From Ferrovibrio terrae_B (GTDB taxonomy: Bacteria; Pseudomonadota; Alphaproteobacteria; Ferrovibrionales; Ferrovibrionaceae): a stretch of 64,000 bases of DNA. The DNA lies in the NCBI RefSeq assembly GCF_943371255.1, contig NZ_CALRUC010000007.1, forward strand, positions 5,147 to 69,146, read 5' to 3'. Positions within the stretch are counted from its first letter, which is position 1; each line of letters starts with the position of its first letter. Positions 8,232 to 17,588 of the stretch are shown piece by piece. The position numbers were made by a program, and so were the translations under genes. Under the pieces are notes generated by a model, which searched no databases, was not told where the DNA came from, and saw only the letters and a program-made list of their open reading frames with translations.

Positions 8232-10048
8232 ATGCGCCGCCGTCATCGGATGTAACACCCGAGGTTCCGACCCAGGCTGTGCTGCAGCAGCTGCAGGCCG
8301 GACTGGAAGCGCATCGCCGCGGCGATCTGGCCCGGGCAGAGTTTAAATACCGTTCCGTACTCCAGGCAGCTCCCGATACCCTCGATGCCTATAACCTGCT
8401 GGGCCGCCTGCTGGTGCAAAGCGGCCGTGCGGGCGAGGCCGTGCCGCTGCTGCGTCATGCGCTGGATCGCGCGATGAAGCAATCTGCCTTGTGGCTGAGT
8501 TATGCCGAGGCGCTGCTGGCGCTTGGGGCGACCGGTACGGCACGCGAGGCTGCAGAAAAAGCGCGGCAACTGGCGCCGAAGGATGCCGATGTGCTGTTCA
8601 CCTGGGCCGAAACCCAGCGCCTGGCCGGTGCCTTGGTGGCGGCTGCCGATGGCTATCGCACATTGCTGGCCATTCACGCCGGACATGCCAGCGCATGGCT
8701 GCAACTGGCGACCTGCCTGCAGGCCATGGGCGATCTGCCGGGGGCGCAACAGGCTGCACGGCGCGCGGCTGAAATCGCCCCGCAGGCACCGGAATGCCAC
8801 AATAATCTGGGCAGCCTGCTGGCGGCCGGGGACGACCATGCCGCCGCCCTGCCGCATTTCGAGCAGGCGCTGAAGCTGCGGCCCCAATATGCCGCCGCCC
8901 TGATCAACATGGCTGCGTCGCTGCGCGAAACCGGCCGCGCACCGGAAGCACTGCCGTTGCTGGAGCAGGCGCTGGATCTGACTCGCGGCCATGCCCAGGC
9001 CTATGCCGGGCTGGCCATGGCGCAACACAGCCTGGGGCAGATCGATACGGCCTTGTCGACCTATCGCGAGGCCCTGAAGCGCTTTCCCAGCGATCCTGAA
9101 ACGCAGTGGAATTATGCACTCGCCGCGCTGGCCGCAGGTGATTTCGCCAACGGCTGGGCAGCCTATGCCTGGCGCTGGCGCAAGGCGGTGACGCCGCTGC
9201 CGAAGCGCGCCTGGCCCTGGCCGGCCTGGACCGAGAATGATGTGGCCGGCAAACGCCTGCTGATCTGGGGCGAGCAGGGCCTGGGCGACCGGTTGCTGCT
9301 GCTGCAATTCCTGCCGGCACTGGTGGACGCCGGGGCCAAGGTGACACTGGAAACCGACCCGCGCCTGATCCCGCTGCTGAAGCGCAGCTTCACCGGCATC
9401 GACTTCGCCCCTGAAGGCACCCATGCCGATCCCGCCCTGCTGCAACAGTCGTTCGACGGGCAGCGTCCGCTGGGCGATCTCGCCGTCAGCGCGCCGCCCG
9501 GCAAGCCGGTCCTGCAGGCCGATGCCGCACGGGCTGCTGCACTGGCCGCGCAGTATCGGCAGGGCACGGCGGATCGCCTGATCGGGCTGTCGTGGCGGAG
9601 CGCCAACCCGACGCTCGGTGCCGCGAAATCGCTGCGGCCGACCGATCTCACACCATTGGCGGCGATCCCGGGCCTGCGTTTTGTCTGCCTGCAATATGGC
9701 GCGACTGAGCAGGAGCATGGCGAATTGCGGGCGCTGTTCGGCGAAGGCTACATCCATGACCCGGCCATCGATACGCAGAATGACCTGGCTGCACTGGCAG
9801 ACCAGATCGCCGCCCTGGATCTCACGTTGACGGTGTCCAATGTCACCGCCCATCTGGCCGGCGCGCTTGGCAAGCCCGTCTGGGTGCTGGCACCGCCGAG
9901 CGGCCGCAGCCTGTTTTTCTATCTGATGGCCGAAGGTGAGGGCACGCCCTGGTATCCCGGCATGCGGATTTTCCGCCGCAGTCAGGGGCAGGGTGCGGAA
10001 ACCCAGTTGCAGGCGGTCGCCAAGGGGCTCGAATTGCTGGCAAAATAG
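8228..10048 (+). CDS. Tetratricopeptide-repeat protein with C-terminal GT9/heptosyltransferase-like domain
   Basis: A protein of 606 residues. Residues 15-310 contain about eight TPR units: DTLDAYNLLGRLLVQSGRAGEAVPLL, PECHNNLGSLLAAGDDHAAALPHFEQALKL, YAAALINMAASLRETGRAPEA. Residues 320-600 resemble the glycosyltransferase-9 fold seen in many alphaproteobacterial TPR proteins: LLIWGEQGLGDRLLLLQFLPAL, then GLSWRSANPTLGAAKSLRPTDL, then the sugar-nucleotide-end motif VSNVTAHLAGALGKPVWVLAP. The acceptor is unknown. Surface-polysaccharide or flagellin modification is possible but no neighbour supports either. Confidence 0.82.
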   Translation: MNAPPSSDVTPEVPTQAVLQQLQAGLEAHRRGDLARAEFKYRSVLQAAPDTLDAYNLLGRLLVQSGRAGEAVPLLRHALDRAMKQSALWLSYAEALLALGATGTAREAAEKARQLAPKDADVLFTWAETQRLAGALVAAADGYRTLLAIHAGHASAWLQLATCLQAMGDLPGAQQAARRAAEIAPQAPECHNNLGSLLAAGDDHAAALPHFEQALKLRPQYAAALINMAASLRETGRAPEALPLLEQALDLTRGHAQAYAGLAMAQHSLGQIDTALSTYREALKRFPSDPETQWNYALAALAAGDFANGWAAYAWRWRKAVTPLPKRAWPWPAWTENDVAGKRLLIWGEQGLGDRLLLLQFLPALVDAGAKVTLETDPRLIPLLKRSFTGIDFAPEGTHADPALLQQSFDGQRPLGDLAVSAPPGKPVLQADAARAAALAAQYRQGTADRLIGLSWRSANPTLGAAKSLRPTDLTPLAAIPGLRFVCLQYGATEQEHGELRALFGEGYIHDPAIDTQNDLAALADQIAALDLTLTVSNVTAHLAGALGKPVWVLAPPSGRSLFFYLMAEGEGTPWYPGMRIFRRSQGQGAETQLQAVAKGLELLAK

Positions 10049-10113
10049 CCCTGCGGGTGCTAGCAAAAGGCCCGCCGCTGGCACTGCCGGTGCCTTGACC
10101 CTAGTTTAAGCCG

Positions 10114-11670
10114 ATGACCCGCAAAAGCTATTACGTCACCACGCCGATTTATTACGTCAATGACAAGCCGCATATCGGGCATGCCTACACCTCGCTCGCC
10201 TGCGATGTGCTGGCACGCTTCAAGCGGCTCGATGGCTATGACGTGATGTTCCTGACGGGCACCGATGAGCATGGCCAGAAGGTGGAGAAGTCTGCCGAGG
10301 TCGCCGGCATCGATCCGCAGGCCTTCTGCGACACGGTCAGCCAGACCTTCCGCGATCTCGCCCAGGCGATGAATTTCTCGAACGACGATTTCATCCGCAC
10401 CACCGAGCCGCGGCATGTCACCGCCGTGCAGGCGCTGTGGCGGAAGCTGGTCGCCACCGGAAATATCTATCTCGGCAAATATGCCGGCTGGTATGCGGTG
10501 CGTGATGAAGCCTTCTACCAGGAAGACGAATTGCAGGACGGGCCGAACGGCCAGAAGCTGGCGCCATCGGGCGCGCCGGTCGAGTGGGTCGAGGAGCCGT
10601 CCTACTTCTTCAAGCTGTCGGCCTGGACCGACCGGCTGCTGAAATTCTACGACGAGAATCCCGGCTTCATCCTGCCGACCAGCCGCCGCAACGAGGTGAT
10701 CAGCTTCGTGAAGGGCGGGCTGAAGGATCTGTCGGTGTCGCGCACCACCTTCAAATGGGGCATTCCGGTGCCCGGCGACGAAGCGCATATCATGTATGTG
10801 TGGCTCGATGCGCTGACCAACTACATCACCGCCGCCGGCTATCCGAATGTTGAGGGCGAGAAATACACGCGCTACTGGCCGGCCGACCTGCATATGGTCG
10901 GCAAGGACATCCTGCGCTTCCATGCGGTTTACTGGCCGGCCTTCCTGATGGCCGCTGACGTGGCTGTGCCGAAACGCGTGTTCGCCCATGGCTGGTGGAC
11001 CAACGAAGGCCAGAAGATTTCCAAGTCGCTGGGCAATGTGATCGACCCGCTGGCCCTGATCAGCGAATACGGCCTCGACCAGACGCGTTATTTCCTGATG
11101 CGCGAAGTACCGTTCGGCAACGACGGCGATTTCCGCCGTGCCGCGATCATGAACCGGATCAATTCCGAGCTGGCCAATGGTTTCGGCAACCTGGCGCAGC
11201 GCACGCTCAGCTTCTGCGCCAAGAACACCAATGCCTCGGTGCCGACGCCCGGTGCGTTGAACGGGGCCGATGAGGCCCTGCTGGCCCAGGCCGACAGCCT
11301 GGTGGAGCAGCTGCGCGCCACGCTGGACGAGCAGGCGATTCACACAGCCCTGCAGCAGTGGTTCGACCTGGTCGATGCCGCCAACAAGTATATCGACGTC
11401 GAGGCGCCGTGGACGCTGCGCAAGACCGATCCGGCCCGCATGCAGACCGTGCTGTGGTGCCTGCTGGACGCGATCCGGCAGCTTGCCATCCTGGCACAGC
11501 CGATCATGCCGCAGTCGGCGGCGAAGATGCTGGACCAGCTCGGCGTCTCGGAAGCCGCGCGCAGCTTCGCGCATCTGGGCGAGGCCGGCCGCCTGCGTGC
11601 CGGCACGCCGCTGCCCACGCCGCAGGGCGTGTTCCCGCGCCATGTCGAGGCGGCGAAGGAAGGGGCCTGA
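10114..11670 (+). CDS. metG: Methionyl-tRNA synthetase
   Basis: Charges tRNA-Met. The class I HIGH motif appears as PHIGHAYT near residue 17, and KMSKS appears as KISKS in EGQKISKSLGNVIDP. The anticodon-binding helical domain occupies the C-terminal third. At 518 residues it is the short form without the C-terminal tRNA-binding (Trbp111-like) extension. The connective peptide lacks the four-Cys knuckle of the E. coli type. It heads a run with tatD and an MBL-fold hydrolase only 1-11 bases apart, the usual alphaproteobacterial order after metG. Confidence 0.97.
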   Translation: MTRKSYYVTTPIYYVNDKPHIGHAYTSLACDVLARFKRLDGYDVMFLTGTDEHGQKVEKSAEVAGIDPQAFCDTVSQTFRDLAQAMNFSNDDFIRTTEPRHVTAVQALWRKLVATGNIYLGKYAGWYAVRDEAFYQEDELQDGPNGQKLAPSGAPVEWVEEPSYFFKLSAWTDRLLKFYDENPGFILPTSRRNEVISFVKGGLKDLSVSRTTFKWGIPVPGDEAHIMYVWLDALTNYITAAGYPNVEGEKYTRYWPADLHMVGKDILRFHAVYWPAFLMAADVAVPKRVFAHGWWTNEGQKISKSLGNVIDPLALISEYGLDQTRYFLMREVPFGNDGDFRRAAIMNRINSELANGFGNLAQRTLSFCAKNTNASVPTPGALNGADEALLAQADSLVEQLRATLDEQAIHTALQQWFDLVDAANKYIDVEAPWTLRKTDPARMQTVLWCLLDAIRQLAILAQPIMPQSAAKMLDQLGVSEAARSFAHLGEAGRLRAGTPLPTPQGVFPRHVEAAKEGA

Positions 11671-11671
11671 C

Positions 11672-12481
11672 ATGGCGCTGCTGATCGACAGTCACTGCCA
11701 TCTGGATTTCCCTGATTTTGCCGAGGAGCGCGATGCGATCATCGCGCGCGCGCGTCAGGCCGGTATCGGGCTGATGCTGACCATCTCGACGCGGCTCGAC
11801 CAGTTCGACCGCGTGCTGGCGGTGGCGGAAACCTATCCCGATGTCTACTGCACGGTCGGCATCCATCCGCATGAGGCAGACGACCATGTCGATGTGGCTG
11901 CCGCCAAACTGATCGAGCTGGCCAAACACCCGAAGGTGGTCGGCATCGGCGAAACCGGACTGGACTATTTCTACGAACACAGCGACCGCGCGGCGCAGAA
12001 GACCTGTTTTCTCGCGCATATCCAGGCCGCACGCGAAACCGGCCTGCCGGTGGTGATCCATACCCGCGATGCCGATGACGACACCGCCGCGATCCTGGAT
12101 GCCGAAATGGCCAAAGGCAGGTTCAAGGGCCTGCTGCACTGCTTCTCGTCTGGCCAGCCGCTGGCAGAGCTGGCGGTGAAGCATGACATGATGGTGTCGT
12201 TTTCCGGCATCCTGACCTTCAACAAGGCGCGTGGCGTTCAGGAGTCGGCGCAGGCCCTACCGCTGCAGAATCTTCTGGTGGAAACCGACGCGCCGTATCT
12301 GGCACCGGTGCCCATGCGCGGCAAGCGCAACGAGCCGTCCTTTGTCGCGCATACGGCAGCCTTCCTCGCCAAGCTGAAGAATGTCAGCACCGCCGATATC
12401 ACCGCCACCACGACAGCGAATTTCCTGCGCCTGTTCGACAAGGTGCCGGCCGAGGCGGTCAGCGACCGTCGCGCGGCCTGA
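11672..12481 (+). CDS. TatD-family metal-dependent hydrolase/DNase
   Basis: TIM-barrel metallohydrolase of 269 residues. The metal ligands are visible as DSHCHLD at the N-terminus, GETGLDYF, VIHTRDAD, LLHCFSSG and VETDAPYLAP. The ATG at 11672 follows the metG stop by a single base. Family members are 3'-5' exonucleases or D-aminoacyl-type hydrolases; the exact substrate is not known for this branch (YcfH-like). It is co-transcribed with metG. Confidence 0.93.
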   Translation: MALLIDSHCHLDFPDFAEERDAIIARARQAGIGLMLTISTRLDQFDRVLAVAETYPDVYCTVGIHPHEADDHVDVAAAKLIELAKHPKVVGIGETGLDYFYEHSDRAAQKTCFLAHIQAARETGLPVVIHTRDADDDTAAILDAEMAKGRFKGLLHCFSSGQPLAELAVKHDMMVSFSGILTFNKARGVQESAQALPLQNLLVETDAPYLAPVPMRGKRNEPSFVAHTAAFLAKLKNVSTADITATTTANFLRLFDKVPAEAVSDRRAA

Positions 12482-12492
12482 CGGTCCGGCGG

Positions 12493-13248
12493 ATGCGGAT
12501 CACCATTCTGGGCTGCGGTGGATCGGTGGGCGTGCCACGCATCGACGGCAACTGGGGCGTCTGCGATCCGAACGAACCTAAAAACAAACGCAGCCGCGGT
12601 TCCATCGTGATCGAGCAGGGCGATACCCGCCTGCTGATCGATACCAGCCCGGACCTGCGCAGCCAGTTTCTTGCCAACGGTTTCCACTGGGTTTCGGCTG
12701 TGGCCTGGACGCACGATCATGCCGACCAGACTCATGGCCTCGATGACCTGCGCACGCTGGCCTATGTCTCGCGCAAGCGCATCGAGGGCTATGCCGATGC
12801 CTTCACCCATGAACGGCTGATGCGCAAATTCGCCTACTGCTTCGAGAAGATGGGCGACGGTTATCCGCCGATCATCGAGCCGAAGCTGATCGACGGGCCA
12901 TTCAGGGTCGGCGAGATCGAGCTGGTGCCGTTCCGCCAGCAGCACGGCAACATTCACTCGCTCGGCTTTCGCTGCGGCGATTTCGCCTATTCCAACGATG
13001 TCGTCAGCCTCGACGACGACGCCTTTGCCGCGCTGGATGGCATCAAGCTCTGGGTGGTGGATGCACTGCGCTACGAACCGCACCCGACCCACAGCCATGT
13101 CGCACAGACGCTCGGCTGGATTGCCCGGCTCGGCGTCGAACGCGCGGTGCTGACCAACCTGCATATCGACCTCGACTACAACGCGCTGAAATCCGAGCTG
13201 CCGCCCGGTGTCGAGCCGGCCTATGACGGCATGGTACTGGAGTGCTGA
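12493..13248 (+). CDS. MBL-fold metallo-hydrolase, PhnP/lipoate-ligase-B-neighbour type
   Basis: Beta-lactamase-fold hydrolase of 251 residues. It starts with the family hallmark ILGCGGSVGVPRIDGNWGVCD, with Cys residues that may bind an extra zinc. The HxHxDH signature follows as WTHDHADQTHGLDDLR, with later His ligands in FRQQHGNIHSLGFR and TNLHIDLDY. PhnP relatives cleave cyclic phosphodiesters. The position directly behind metG-tatD is conserved in alphaproteobacteria, but the physiological substrate is unknown. Confidence 0.88.
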   Translation: MRITILGCGGSVGVPRIDGNWGVCDPNEPKNKRSRGSIVIEQGDTRLLIDTSPDLRSQFLANGFHWVSAVAWTHDHADQTHGLDDLRTLAYVSRKRIEGYADAFTHERLMRKFAYCFEKMGDGYPPIIEPKLIDGPFRVGEIELVPFRQQHGNIHSLGFRCGDFAYSNDVVSLDDDAFAALDGIKLWVVDALRYEPHPTHSHVAQTLGWIARLGVERAVLTNLHIDLDYNALKSELPPGVEPAYDGMVLEC

Positions 13249-13255
13249 CGCGCTC

Positions 13256-14233
13256 ATGCTGAAAACCATCTGGGCGATCTGGGAACGCGATGCCGCCGGC
13301 ATGCAGAGCCAGGCGCTCGGCCTGGCGGAAGCGCTGTTCACCACCGAAGGGTTCGGCCTGCCGCAAGGTTTCGAGATTGCCCTGCGTGCGCCGCAGAAAT
13401 GGCTGCCGATGCATCCGGCCTTCGCCAGCCTGTCGGCACTGACGCCAGACACGCTGGCGCCGATGCAGGGCCAGCCCTGGCCGGATCTGCTGATTGCCAG
13501 CGGCCGCAAGGCGGCCTTTGCCGCCCTGGCGATCAAGAAGGCGAGCGGCGGCAAGACCCGCACCGTGCTGACCCAGGATCCGCGCAGCAATCCGCGCAAC
13601 TGGGATCTGCTGGTGGTGCCCGAGCATGACCGCGTGCGCGGCCCCAATGTGTTGCTGACCCATGGCGCGCTGCATCGCGTGACGCAATTCAAGCTCGACA
13701 GCGCCGCCCAGTCATTCCGCGACGAGTTTGCGCAGATTCCCTCGCCGCGCGTCGCCGTGCTGGTGGGCGGCAGCAATCGCAATTACACGCTGGATGAAGA
13801 CTGGATGCACGACTTCGTCGCGCAGCTGCGCAACATGGTCCAGCGGTCCGGTTGCGGCATCCTCGCCACCGTCTCGCGTCGCACCGGCGAAGCCGAAACC
13901 AATATCCTGCGTGGCGGCCTGGCCAGCCTGCCGGCCGTGCTGTGGGACGGGAAGGGGCCGAACCCGTATTTCGGCTTCCTCGGCCTGGCCGACATCATCG
14001 TGGTGACCTGTGAGTCGATCTCGATGATCTCGGAGGCCTGCTCGACCGGCAAACCGGTGCTGGTGGCGCGGCTGCCCGGCCGGTCGCGGCGGTTCGAGCT
14101 GTTTTACGACAGCCTGCTGCGCCGCGGCCTGATCCAGTGGTTCGACGGCCGGCTGATGCAGTGGGAAAACACCCGCCTGGACGACATGGACCATATTGCC
14201 CGGGATATCCGGGACCGTTTCGGCTGGGCCTGA
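13256..14233 (+). CDS. ELM1/GtrOC1-like putative nucleoside-diphosphate-sugar epimerase family protein (mitochondrial fission ELM1 family)
   Basis: A 325-residue protein of the ELM1 (DUF1022) family. Diagnostic segments are IWAIWERDAAGMQSQALGLAEAL near the start, PDLLIASGRKAAFAALAIKKAS, VVPEHDRVRGPNVLLTHGALHR, VAVLVGGSNRNYTLD and VVTCESISMISEACSTGKPVL. The fold is GT-B-like and the bacterial function is not settled. I use the ATG at 13256 (MLKTIWAIWE), 5 bases after the MBL gene; a longer frame from 13208 lies inside that gene. It ends the metG operon. Confidence 0.85.
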   Translation: MLKTIWAIWERDAAGMQSQALGLAEALFTTEGFGLPQGFEIALRAPQKWLPMHPAFASLSALTPDTLAPMQGQPWPDLLIASGRKAAFAALAIKKASGGKTRTVLTQDPRSNPRNWDLLVVPEHDRVRGPNVLLTHGALHRVTQFKLDSAAQSFRDEFAQIPSPRVAVLVGGSNRNYTLDEDWMHDFVAQLRNMVQRSGCGILATVSRRTGEAETNILRGGLASLPAVLWDGKGPNPYFGFLGLADIIVVTCESISMISEACSTGKPVLVARLPGRSRRFELFYDSLLRRGLIQWFDGRLMQWENTRLDDMDHIARDIRDRFGWA

Positions 14234-14273
14234 TCCCCCACGGGGCGCTTTGTCGCATCTCCAATTTATTGTA

Positions 14274-14355
14274 GTTATATTATAACATTTTCAGTCTTAA
14301 CCCCTTTATTCTGCGAGCGGTTCTCATTATTAATAACCGGCCTCGCAAATGCGAG
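14274..14355 (+). promoter_or_regulatory. Candidate iron-responsive control region of the exbB operon
   Basis: The 160-base gap before exbB holds three symmetric elements. GTTATATTATAAC at 14274-14286 is a perfect palindrome. GGTTCTCATTATTAATAACC at 14319-14338 is an imperfect palindrome whose reverse strand (ATAATGAGAA) resembles half of a Fur box. CTCGCA-AA-TGCGAG at 14342-14355 is a perfect hairpin. The downstream operon is an iron-uptake set, so a Fur-, RirA- or Irr-type operator is expected here. Which element is the operator is not decidable by eye. Confidence 0.4.
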
Positions 14356-14392
14356 CTGCGCGTAGACGCGGCCAACCCGGAGTAAGAATCTG

Positions 14393-15079
14393 ATGAACCA
14401 TGATCTTTCCTTCATGGCGCTGGTCCTGCACGCGGACCCGATCGTCCAGGGCGTGATGGCAATCCTGGTGCTGGCCTCGGTTACCAGCTGGGCCATCACG
14501 GTCGAAAAGGTGGTGCGCTTTGGCACCCTGCGCCGTGCCGCCCGCAATTTCGAGGCCGCGGTGAAGGCCGATGCGCTGCTCAACGCCGTCAAGGCCGGCG
14601 AGGGTATCCAGGGCGCCATTCTGGTGGCGGCGGCACGCGAGAAGCGCGACGGCATGGATGCCGGCGAAAGCCGCTATGAATTCCGTGTCCGCCTCGAAAT
14701 GGTGATGCGCCAGGCGATGGCGCAGCAGCTGCGCCAGGTCGAACCCGGCCTGCCGTTCCTTGCCACGGTCGGCTCGGCCGCACCCTTCATCGGCCTGCTC
14801 GGCACCGTCTGGGGCATCATGAACAGCTTCACCGCAATTGCCGGTTCCAACGATACGAGTCTGGCCGTGGTTGCGCCCGGCATTGCCGAGGCGCTGTTCG
14901 CCACCGCGCTTGGCCTGGTCGCCGCCATTCCGGCTGTGGTGCTCTACAACAAGTTCAGCACCGATCTCGGCCGCCTGGCACAACGCTTCAATGTCGCCAT
15001 CAACGAGGCGGCACGGCAGTTTTCGCGGACCAGCGCCCCACAGCATGCGGTCCGTCCGCATGCCGAAGCCGGCCAGTAA
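14393..15079 (+). CDS. exbB: TonB-system proton channel ExbB (MotA/TolQ/ExbB family)
   Basis: Inner-membrane pentameric channel that feeds proton-motive force to TonB. It has 228 residues with a first membrane segment near 15-40 and the characteristic last two segments containing GLPFLATVGSAAPFIGLLGTVWGIM and APGIAEALFATALGLVAAIPAVVLYN. It is assigned ExbB rather than TolQ because exbD and tonB follow directly, together with iron-uptake genes rather than tolAB-pal. Confidence 0.93.
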   Translation: MNHDLSFMALVLHADPIVQGVMAILVLASVTSWAITVEKVVRFGTLRRAARNFEAAVKADALLNAVKAGEGIQGAILVAAAREKRDGMDAGESRYEFRVRLEMVMRQAMAQQLRQVEPGLPFLATVGSAAPFIGLLGTVWGIMNSFTAIAGSNDTSLAVVAPGIAEALFATALGLVAAIPAVVLYNKFSTDLGRLAQRFNVAINEAARQFSRTSAPQHAVRPHAEAGQ

Positions 15080-15105
15080 GGCCAATAAAGTAAGGACTGG
15101 GCGTC

Positions 15106-15564
<459 letters not shown>

Positions 15565-15570
15565 CGGCGC

Positions 15571-16278
15571 ATGCGCGCGAAAGTCTCGTCCTGGGTGATT
15601 TCGGTCGGCGTGCATATCGCCGCCATCGCCGTGCTGTTCTTCGGCCTGCCGTATTTCCACAAGCCGATTCTGGCCGAGGAAAAATTCCAGGGTATCGAGG
15701 TGCTGCTGCTGGCCAGTGCGCCGCCACAGCCCGTCGTGGCGCATGTGCCGCCACCGCCGCCAGAGCCGGAACCGATCGTTTCGAAATCGCCCGATCCCGA
15801 TCTCGATGAGATCGCGCCGCCGCCGAAACCGAAACCCGCGGTGCAGCGGCCCAAGCCGCAGCCTCCCAAGCAGGAGGTCAAGCCGGTGGAAGCACCGCCG
15901 CAGCTGGCTGTCCAGGCACCGCCACAGCAGGTTGCGGTCGCGCCGCCGGCGCCGGTTCCATCCGCGCCGCGCGTCGTCGCCAATCCGGATGCGGAAGCGA
16001 ATTACTACGCCACGCTGCTGGCCTGGCTGGAGAAGAACAAGGAATACCCGCGTCGCGCGCAATTGCGCCGCATGGAAGGTGTGGCGCATCTGCGCTTCAC
16101 CATCGACGAGAGTGGTCGGGTGATGCAACACCGGATCGAGCGCAGCTCCGGCCACGAAACACTGGATGACGCCGTTGAGCGGATGATTGCCAAGGCTTCG
16201 CCGATGCCGCCGATTCCACCGAATCTGGGCAAGTCCAGTCTGGATATCGTGGTGCCGGTGCAGTTCTTCCTGAAATAA
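15571..16278 (+). CDS. tonB: Energy transducer TonB
   Basis: Protein of 235 residues with an N-terminal signal-anchor (VGVHIAAIAVLFFGL) bearing the His typical of TonB, and a long Pro/Lys/Glu-rich periplasmic linker at about residues 50-135. The C-terminal TonB domain contains YPRRAQLRRMEGVAHLRFTI and SLDIVVPVQFFLK. It couples the ExbBD motor to outer-membrane receptors. No receptor gene is visible in the window. Confidence 0.93.
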   Translation: MRAKVSSWVISVGVHIAAIAVLFFGLPYFHKPILAEEKFQGIEVLLLASAPPQPVVAHVPPPPPEPEPIVSKSPDPDLDEIAPPPKPKPAVQRPKPQPPKQEVKPVEAPPQLAVQAPPQQVAVAPPAPVPSAPRVVANPDAEANYYATLLAWLEKNKEYPRRAQLRRMEGVAHLRFTIDESGRVMQHRIERSSGHETLDDAVERMIAKASPMPPIPPNLGKSSLDIVVPVQFFLK

Positions 16279-16304
16279 GCCAAGAAACGTTCGGGGATTT
16301 TTTT

Positions 16305-17588
16305 ATGAGCAGACTGATGACCGCCAGACTTGTTGCCGGGACCATGATGCTCGGCTTGCTGTTTGTCATGCCGGCACAGGCTATCGAACAGGCCAAGGTG
16401 AAGGCGGCGGCCCTGAAGACCTATGGCGATATCGCCCAGGCGGTCTACGAGGACTCCACCAGCACGGCGCGCGTCCTGCAGAAAGCCGTGCAGGCTTTGA
16501 TCGCCAAGCCGTCAGAGGTCACGCTGAAGGCGGCCCGAGAGGCCTGGGTTGCCGCTCGCGTGCCCTACCAGCAGTCGGAAGTCTTCCGCTTCGGCAACCC
16601 TGTGGTCGATGAATGGGAAGGCCGCGTGAATGCCTGGCCGCTCGATGAAGGCCTCATCGATTATGTCGATAGCGGCAAGTATGGCGAGGAGTCGGATGAA
16701 AACCCGCTCTACACCGCCAATGTCATTGCCAACAAGAAGCTGAAGTTCGGCGGCAAGTCACTGGATGCCAGCAGGATCGACTGGAAACTGCTGCGCAAGC
16801 TGCATGAAGTCGGCGGCGTCGAGGCCAATGTCGCCAGCGGCTATCACGCCATCGAATTCCTGCTCTGGGGCCAGGATCTGAACGGCACCGGCCCGGGCGC
16901 CGGCAACCGGCCCTGGACCGATTACGCCAAGCAGGGCTGCACCAATGGCAACTGTGACCGTCGCGCGCAGTATCTCAGTGTTGCCACCCAGCTGCTGGTG
17001 GAAGATTTGGCCTTCATGGCCAAGCAGTGGGCCGCCGAGGGCGCGGCACGGAAAGCCCTGAAGGGTGGCGATACCGCGATCAGCGCGATGCTGACCGGAA
17101 TCGGCAGCCTGTCCTATGGCGAACTGGCCGGCGAACGCATGAAGCTCGGCCTTCTGTTGCATGACCCGGAAGAGGAGCATGACTGCTTCTCCGACAACAC
17201 GCATAATTCGCATTACTACAACGTCATTGGTATGCTGAATGTGTACGGTGGCGAATATACCCGCGTGAATGGCAGCGTGGTAAAGGGCCCAGCGCTGACT
17301 CAGCTGGTGCGCGCGACCGCCCCGGAGCTCGATGCTGAAATGCGGACCAAGTTGAAGGCAACGCTGGATGCGGTTACGGCAATCAAGCAGCGCGCCGAAA
17401 GCAAGGAAGCCTATGACCAGATGATCGGCGACGGCAATGCCGAGGGTAACGCATTGGTGCAGGCCGCCATCGACCGCCTGACCGATCAGACCAAAACCCT
17501 GGAACGCGTGGTCGCGGCGCTGAAGCTGAAGGCGACATTCGAAGGGTCGGACAGCCTCGATGCGCCAGACAAGGTCGGCAAGAAATAA
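16305..17588 (+). CDS. Imelysin-family periplasmic iron-uptake protein (IrpA-like)
   Basis: Secreted protein of 427 residues with a signal peptide ending near AQAIEQ. The imelysin signature GxHxxE is present as GYHAIEFLLWGQDLNGTGPG, plus WEGRVNAWPLDEGLIDYV, HDCFSDNTHNSHYYN and the C-terminal helical bundle. Imelysins are now regarded as periplasmic or outer-membrane iron-binding proteins of ferrous/ferric uptake, not proteases. It precedes a di-haem protein gene and a second, diverged imelysin, the standard cluster. Confidence 0.92.
   Translation: MSRLMTARLVAGTMMLGLLFVMPAQAIEQAKVKAAALKTYGDIAQAVYEDSTSTARVLQKAVQALIAKPSEVTLKAAREAWVAARVPYQQSEVFRFGNPVVDEWEGRVNAWPLDEGLIDYVDSGKYGEESDENPLYTANVIANKKLKFGGKSLDASRIDWKLLRKLHEVGGVEANVASGYHAIEFLLWGQDLNGTGPGAGNRPWTDYAKQGCTNGNCDRRAQYLSVATQLLVEDLAFMAKQWAAEGAARKALKGGDTAISAMLTGIGSLSYGELAGERMKLGLLLHDPEEEHDCFSDNTHNSHYYNVIGMLNVYGGEYTRVNGSVVKGPALTQLVRATAPELDAEMRTKLKATLDAVTAIKQRAESKEAYDQMIGDGNAEGNALVQAAIDRLTDQTKTLERVVAALKLKATFEGSDSLDAPDKVGKK

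Noticed and set aside
8243..10084. A 613-residue open frame on the minus strand across the TPR gene
   Set aside because: Antisense shadow of the TPR/glycosyltransferase-like gene; composition is Gln/Arg/His-rich and no domain is recognisable.
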